Source: Methanobacteriaceae archaeon (lineage in GTDB: Archaea > Methanobacteriota > Methanobacteria > Methanobacteriales > Methanobacteriaceae). Taken from it: DNA of 10,004 bases. The notes beneath the pieces were generated by a model. That model worked only from the letters and a program-made list of their open reading frames with translations. It was not told the origin of the DNA and searched no databases. Position numbers and translations under genes: made by a program. Positions 6,575 through 10,004 of this stretch are shown one piece after another; the first letter of the stretch is position 1, and every line of letters begins with the position of its first letter. The stretch lies in contig JAUXXK010000227.1 of NCBI GenBank assembly GCA_030681145.1, positions 1 to 10,004 of the forward strand. The letters are read 5' to 3'.

Positions 6575-7360
6575 ATGTCTGAAAATCATAAGGGTAAAAT
6601 AATTGCAATCACCCGACCTATTGAACGCTCTCAATCTGCAGTTAATATTGTGGAAGAATTAGGAGGTGTTCCATTTATAGTTCCCACTCTTGAACTTAAG
6701 CTTACATGCACCCCCTCTTTGATGGAGCTTTGTCAAAATATTAAGAAACTTGATTGGTTAATATTTACTTCCCCCACAGCAGTAGAATCTATTTTTAAAT
6801 TTTGTCCACATTTATTACAAAAATTAAGGCCCATATGTAAAATTGCGGTTATTGGACCAAAAACTCGAGATTTTGTGGAATCTAAAGGATTAAGCGTGGA
6901 TATAATGCCTTCTGAATATACTGCCGAAGGATTACTTGACTCATTTTTGCCCTACGATTTAAAAAGAAAAGATGTTGGAATTCCACGTACCATGGCGGCC
7001 CGTAAAGTTTTACCAAATGAGTTAATAAAAAGAGGAGCTCATGTTTTTGTGGCTGAAGCATATGAATCAATAATTCCTGCAGAAACATCTTCTATACAAG
7101 ATTTAATAAAAAAAATTATGAATATGCAAATTGCTGCAGTTACTTTTACCAGTCCATTAACTGTGCATAATCTTTTTAAAATTGCAAGTAATACTGAACA
7201 ATCAGAAATAATTAAGATTTTTTCCCAAAATGATGTTTTAGTTGCAGCCATTGGTCCAATTACTGGGAATGCTCTAATTGAATATGGAATAATTGATGCT
7301 ATTATTCCAGAAAAGTATACTGTAAAAGACATGATGCAAAAATTATTTGAGTACCTATAA
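6575..7360 (+). CDS. hemD: Uroporphyrinogen-III synthase
   Basis: HemD closes hydroxymethylbilane with inversion of ring D to give uroporphyrinogen III, the substrate of CobA next door. The 261-residue length and two-lobe pattern fit the HEM4 family, which is poorly conserved. Lobe 1 has ITRPIERSQ (12-20), GVPFIVPTLEL (31-41), WLIFTSPTAVESIF (61-74) and AVIGPKT (91-97). The return lobe has VFVAEAYES (156-164), AVTFTSPLTVHNLF (188-201) and AAIGPITGNAL (224-234), with YTVKDMMQKL (248-257) closing the first lobe again. These paired FTSP and IGP motifs are the family's most recognisable feature. The ATG at 6575 has GAGG (6564-6567) 7 nt upstream. It may share a transcript with cobA or have its own promoter in the 125-nt gap. 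Confidence 0.92.
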   Translation: MSENHKGKIIAITRPIERSQSAVNIVEELGGVPFIVPTLELKLTCTPSLMELCQNIKKLDWLIFTSPTAVESIFKFCPHLLQKLRPICKIAVIGPKTRDFVESKGLSVDIMPSEYTAEGLLDSFLPYDLKRKDVGIPRTMAARKVLPNELIKRGAHVFVAEAYESIIPAETSSIQDLIKKIMNMQIAAVTFTSPLTVHNLFKIASNTEQSEIIKIFSQNDVLVAAIGPITGNALIEYGIIDAIIPEKYTVKDMMQKLFEYL

Positions 7361-7464
7361 TTTTAATTTCACCAAATCTACAAACTATAAATGAAAATTA
7401 AATAATGATAAAATAATAAAAATAATATTACCACATTTTAGTATACAACTTAATAGATTAAAAC

Positions 7465-7533
7465 AAATATATCAATTATTTATTACTATGGGCAGCCATA
7501 TAGCAACCTATCAATAAATGGAGGATTGATAAA
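7465..7533 (+). promoter_or_regulatory. Promoter, leader and ribosome binding site of SRP19
   Basis: AAATATATC (7465-7473) is a possible TATA box, with transcription starting near 7494. A perfect 5-bp hairpin (TATGG/CCATA, loop GCAG, 7487-7500) and a locally GC-richer stretch follow. GGAGG at 7520-7524, extended by ATTGAT, is among the strongest ribosome binding sites in the window and lies 9 nt before the ATA at 7534, which decides the SRP19 start. The leader also holds ATG-GAG-GAT-TGA at 7518-7529, overlapping the binding site. The preceding gap from 7361 is otherwise featureless AT-rich DNA. Confidence 0.45.
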
Positions 7534-7812
7534 ATAAAAACCATAATTTGGCCAGTTTATATTGATTCTGCAAGAACCCGAAAAGAAGGAAGAAAAATCT
7601 CCAAAAAAGATGGGGTTAAGTCTCCAAAATTAAGTGAAATTTCCAGAGCAGCTCGAAAACTGGATCTTAAACCAGATACGGAAAATAATAAATCTTATCC
7701 CGGAATGTGGTGGGAATCAAGCGGGAGAATAATAGTAGAACGTAAAGAAATGTCAAAAAAAGATCTTCTTTTAAAAATAAGTAATACAATTAACGGTTCC
7801 AGAAGTAAATAA
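7534..7812 (+). CDS. srp19: Signal recognition particle subunit SRP19, apparent AUA start
   Basis: SRP19 binds the tips of helices 6 and 8 of 7S RNA and prepares it for SRP54, so it acts in co-translational targeting to the membrane. The 92-residue product fits archaeal SRP19 in length. Conserved parts are TIIWPVYIDS (3-12), KEGRKISK (17-24), SPKLSEISRAARKL (30-43) and the RNA-binding KSYPGMWWESSGRIIVE (53-69). No in-frame ATG, GTG or TTG exists between the upstream stop at 7501-7503 and Met58. The conserved N-terminus normally reads MKT-I-I-W-P; here the first codon is ATA at 7534, correctly placed 9 nt after GGAGG. I infer AUA initiation, with a sequencing error (ATG read as ATA) as the alternative. 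The frame is intact to its stop, so decay is unlikely. Confidence 0.88.
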   Translation: MKTIIWPVYIDSARTRKEGRKISKKDGVKSPKLSEISRAARKLDLKPDTENNKSYPGMWWESSGRIIVERKEMSKKDLLLKISNTINGSRSK

Positions 7813-7903
7813 TTCATTTAAAGTATGTAAATTATAGATATAATATAAATAGTAATAATTATAATAATATTTTTAATATAGTTTAATAAATTATTTTAAT
7901 AGA

Positions 7904-7913
7904 TTTATAAATT
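7904..7913 (+). promoter_or_regulatory. Putative TATA box of the DHH nuclease gene
   Basis: TTTATAAATT lies about 50 nt before the TTG start; transcription starting near 7933 would give a leader of about 22 nt that includes AAGGAG (7942-7947). A second candidate, ATTATAAAT at 7922-7930, is closer to the gene. The rest of 7813-7954 is nearly pure A/T. Confidence 0.4.
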
Positions 7914-7954
7914 CTTATTTGATTATAAATAGACAATAAATAAGGAGAAAAACA

Positions 7955-9373
7955 TTGAAAACATCTGTGCCTGAGCCTATGGAAAAAGCATTTTCTAAAG
8001 CCAAAAAGATGGTAGAAACCGCTGAAGATATAAAAATTTACAGCCACATCGACTGTGATGGTATAACTGCTGGAGCAATTATATCAACCATGCTGGAGCG
8101 TATGGATAAAGAACATGAAGTGGAATTCATAAGTTTAGATAAAATTGACCAGCTAAAACTGGAAAATGATCTCACAATATTCTCCGATCTAGGATCCGGG
8201 CAAGCCACAGAAAAACTATCCACTTCTTCTTCAAATATATTAATACTTGACCATCACCCCTCATTAAGAGGTCGTGATTTTAATTATTCTAACATTCAAG
8301 GGAAATTTTTGGAAATAAATCCTCTTTTTTATGGTATTAATGGCTCTCATGAAATATCCGGGGGAGGAATGGCTTATTTACTTGCCAGAAAATTTGGTTA
8401 CAGTGATTTAAGCTGGATGGGGGTTTTATCTGGTGTGGGAGATATGCAAAATAGTCTTTCCGGGAAGTTAGAAGGACTAAATAGTATGATACTTCAGGAA
8501 AGTATTCAAGAAGGGCAGATAAAATCCATTAATGATTTAGCAATTTACGGAAGACAAACCAGGCCTTTATTTGTAGCTTTATCTTATTTTGGAGATGTCC
8601 ATCTCCCCATTACCAATAATAAAACAGAAAGTATTCTTTTATTAAATAAACTAGGCATAGAAAAGAAAAATAAAAAAGAGCACCGAAAACTTTGTGATTT
8701 ATCAAGTGATGAAAAGGGCAAATTATTTTCTGAACTGGTTAAGATGTTATCCCGCGAAGTGCCTCAAAGATACATAAAACATATTCCTAAATTAGTATTA
8801 GCTGATTCTTATGAATTTTTAAATGAAGAACCATATACTCCCTTAAGAGATGCCAGTGAGTTTTCAACTGCAGTAAATGCATGTAGTAGAAATAAAAGAG
8901 CAGATGTAGCACTTAATATATTAAAAGGAGATAGAATTACTGCTTTGGATGAAATGGATATTTTATCAAAAGATCACCGGCGTTATCTGGCTCAAAAGAT
9001 AGAAGTTATTGAAAATGAAGATATGATAATCTCTATGGAAAACTTGCAGTATTTTGAAGGAAATGGAATTAAAAGCGAGGTTATAGGAACCATAGCTGGG
9101 ATGATTTTAAGTTATGGTGACTGGAAAAAACCAATAATAGGTTTTACCCAGATAAGTGATGAAAATAATGACATTAAAGTTTCTCTTAGATGTTCTCGCC
9201 TCTTAGCCTACGATGGAATCCATTTTGGCCATATAATTAGAAATGTGGCCGAAAAAGTTGGAGGAAGCGGAGGAGGGCACTCCGTAGCTTGCGGCGCATA
9301 TCTACCTGCAGATAGGAAGGAAGATTTTTTAAAACTCTTCAATCAATGTTTAAACAATAAATTAAGTACTTAA
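7955..9373 (+). CDS. Archaeal RecJ-like single-strand-specific exonuclease (DHH/DHHA1)
   Basis: The 472-residue protein belongs to the DHH phosphoesterase superfamily, archaeal RecJ/GAN-Cdc45 branch, whose studied members degrade single-stranded DNA or RNA and in some archaea bind the GINS replication complex. The N-terminal domain has all metal-binding motifs: SHIDCDG (30-36), FSDLG (76-80), ILDHHPS (97-103) and GVGDM (160-164). The C-terminal DHHA1 domain ends in GGSGGGHSVACGAYL (436-450), the substrate-binding glycine motif. The stretch between (about 180-350) is family-specific and includes YTPLRDASEFSTAVNACSR. The TTG at 7955 is chosen over the ATG at 7979 because AAGGAG lies 7 nt upstream. 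Which archaeal RecJ paralogue this is, and whether it cuts DNA or RNA, cannot be told here. It follows SRP19 by 142 nt, with its own likely promoter. Confidence 0.9.
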   Translation: MKTSVPEPMEKAFSKAKKMVETAEDIKIYSHIDCDGITAGAIISTMLERMDKEHEVEFISLDKIDQLKLENDLTIFSDLGSGQATEKLSTSSSNILILDHHPSLRGRDFNYSNIQGKFLEINPLFYGINGSHEISGGGMAYLLARKFGYSDLSWMGVLSGVGDMQNSLSGKLEGLNSMILQESIQEGQIKSINDLAIYGRQTRPLFVALSYFGDVHLPITNNKTESILLLNKLGIEKKNKKEHRKLCDLSSDEKGKLFSELVKMLSREVPQRYIKHIPKLVLADSYEFLNEEPYTPLRDASEFSTAVNACSRNKRADVALNILKGDRITALDEMDILSKDHRRYLAQKIEVIENEDMIISMENLQYFEGNGIKSEVIGTIAGMILSYGDWKKPIIGFTQISDENNDIKVSLRCSRLLAYDGIHFGHIIRNVAEKVGGSGGGHSVACGAYLPADRKEDFLKLFNQCLNNKLST

Positions 9374-9407
9374 AACAATTTATATTAAATATATTAATGT
9401 ATAAAAC

Positions 9408-9449
9408 TGACCCCTTATAATTTGAATTAATCATGAAAATATGGGGCCA
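9408..9449. promoter_or_regulatory. Inverted repeat around the promoter of the winged-helix gene
   Basis: TGACCCCTTAT (9408-9418) and ATATGGGGCCA (9439-9449) are inverted copies that pair at 9 of 11 positions, with centres about 31 bp apart, close to three helical turns. The left arm overlaps a TATA-like TTATAATTT (9415-9423) and the right arm falls at the predicted start site. The CCCC/GGGG cores stand out in AT-rich DNA. This is what an autoregulatory operator would look like, but binding is inferred only. Confidence 0.4.
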
Positions 9450-9465
9450 AACAAAAGGGATTAAA

Positions 9466-10004
9466 ATGAAGATTTTTAAGAATAAAGGCGAATTAACACG
9501 ATTTCAGATACTTAGTGAAATTGCCCGTAACCAGCCACATTTAAGACAAAAGGATATAGCTGGAAAATTAGGAATTACTATCCAGGCCGTTTCAGAAAAT
9601 ATTAAAAGTCTGGTAGAGAATGGTTACATGGAATCTGGGACTGGGCGTTCACGGTATAAAATAACCAAAAAAGGTATCGAAAGAATTAAAAAAGAAGCAA
9701 TATCTCTTAGAAATTACTCTGATGAAGTTTTAGAAACCATGAATACTTATAAATCAGTATGGCCGGCTATTGCTCAAGAAGATTTAGAAACCGGCGACGA
9801 AGTAGGACTTTTCATGAAGGACGGAACTTTATTCGCCTCTAAAAAAACGGCTACAGCTCATGCGAAAGTACTCTCTGATGTTCAGGCCGGCGAAGATGTA
9901 GCCCTTATAAGTCTAGGAGGAACCATTGAATTAAGTCCTGGAAATGTAGTTATACTTGTTTTATCTACAGTTAAAGAGGGAGGATCCCGTACCGCAGATA
10001 TTGA
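9466..10004 (+). CDS. Winged-helix transcriptional regulator with archaeal C-terminal domain (3' truncated)
   Basis: The frame runs from 9466 off the window end; 179 codons are visible. Residues 10-75 form a MarR-like winged helix: LTRFQILSEIA, then the helix-turn-helix KDIAGKLGITIQAVSENIKS (29-48), LVENGYM (49-55) and the wing SGTGRSRYKITKKG (57-70). From about 80 a second domain follows, with ETMNTYKSVWPAIAQEDL, a GDEVGLFMKDGTLFAS strand pair and GGTIELSPGNVVILVLSTV. I recognise this as an archaeal HTH family whose C-terminal domain has no established function; its ligand and targets are unknown. An in-frame ATG at 9433 would add 11 residues, but it lacks a binding site and precedes the likely transcription start, so 9466 is preferred. 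The nearest binding site is weak (AAGGGA, 9455-9460). A possible operator overlaps its promoter. Confidence 0.82.
   Translation, partial: MKIFKNKGELTRFQILSEIARNQPHLRQKDIAGKLGITIQAVSENIKSLVENGYMESGTGRSRYKITKKGIERIKKEAISLRNYSDEVLETMNTYKSVWPAIAQEDLETGDEVGLFMKDGTLFASKKTATAHAKVLSDVQAGEDVALISLGGTIELSPGNVVILVLSTVKEGGSRTADI

Noticed and set aside
6882..7332. Minus-strand ORFs inside hemD
   Set aside because: They are antisense shadows of a recognisable HEM4-family gene.
7534..7812. SRP19 as a pseudogene
   Set aside because: The frame is intact, full length and conserved, with a strong ribosome binding site; only the first codon is unusual.

Overview
The window looks like a low-GC euryarchaeal methanogen chromosome, most likely order Methanobacteriales (Methanobacterium-like). 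This rests on archaeal protein types (SRP19, three-part PurS/PurQ FGAM synthase, archaeal-type RecJ/DHH nuclease), TATA-like boxes about 35-50 nt before starts, GGTG/GGAGG-type ribosome binding sites, and a gene order (glmS, purC-purS-purQ, cobA, hemD, SRP19) that I recall from members of this order. The assignment is inference; no rRNA or other marker is present.

Layout. 1-1672: the end of a surface-glycan locus on the + strand, with the C-terminal third of an RfbH-type deoxysugar dehydratase followed 16 nt later by a family 2 glycosyltransferase. 1697-3475: glmS on the - strand, convergent with the glycosyltransferase. 3476-3854: a long, very AT-rich divergent intergenic region with a 35-bp near-perfect direct repeat and a degenerate third copy next to the purC TATA box. 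3855-5594: purC, purS, purQ, probably one transcript. 5742-7360: cobA (SUMT) and hemD (uroporphyrinogen-III synthase), the two steps that lead to siroheme, cobamides and coenzyme F430. 7534-7812: SRP19, which appears to begin with an AUA codon. 7955-9373: an archaeal RecJ-like DHH exonuclease with a TTG start. 9466-10004: the start of a winged-helix regulator with a possible operator around its own promoter.

How the genes relate: GlmS makes glucosamine-6-phosphate from fructose-6-phosphate and glutamine, the entry to UDP-amino sugars for pseudomurein and surface glycans, so its position beside a glycosylation locus makes biochemical sense. PurC, PurS and PurQ act in de novo purine synthesis; the PurL synthetase subunit needed with PurS and PurQ is not in the window. 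HemD makes uroporphyrinogen III and CobA methylates it to precorrin-2. SRP19 and the DHH nuclease are housekeeping genes for protein targeting and DNA maintenance.

I see no mobile element, CRISPR array, tRNA or rRNA, and no convincing new multi-gene system. The best unexplained signals are the AUA start of SRP19, the repeated element between glmS and purC, the paired ATG-N-N-TAATG mini-ORFs before purC and purS, and the inverted repeat around the promoter of the last gene.
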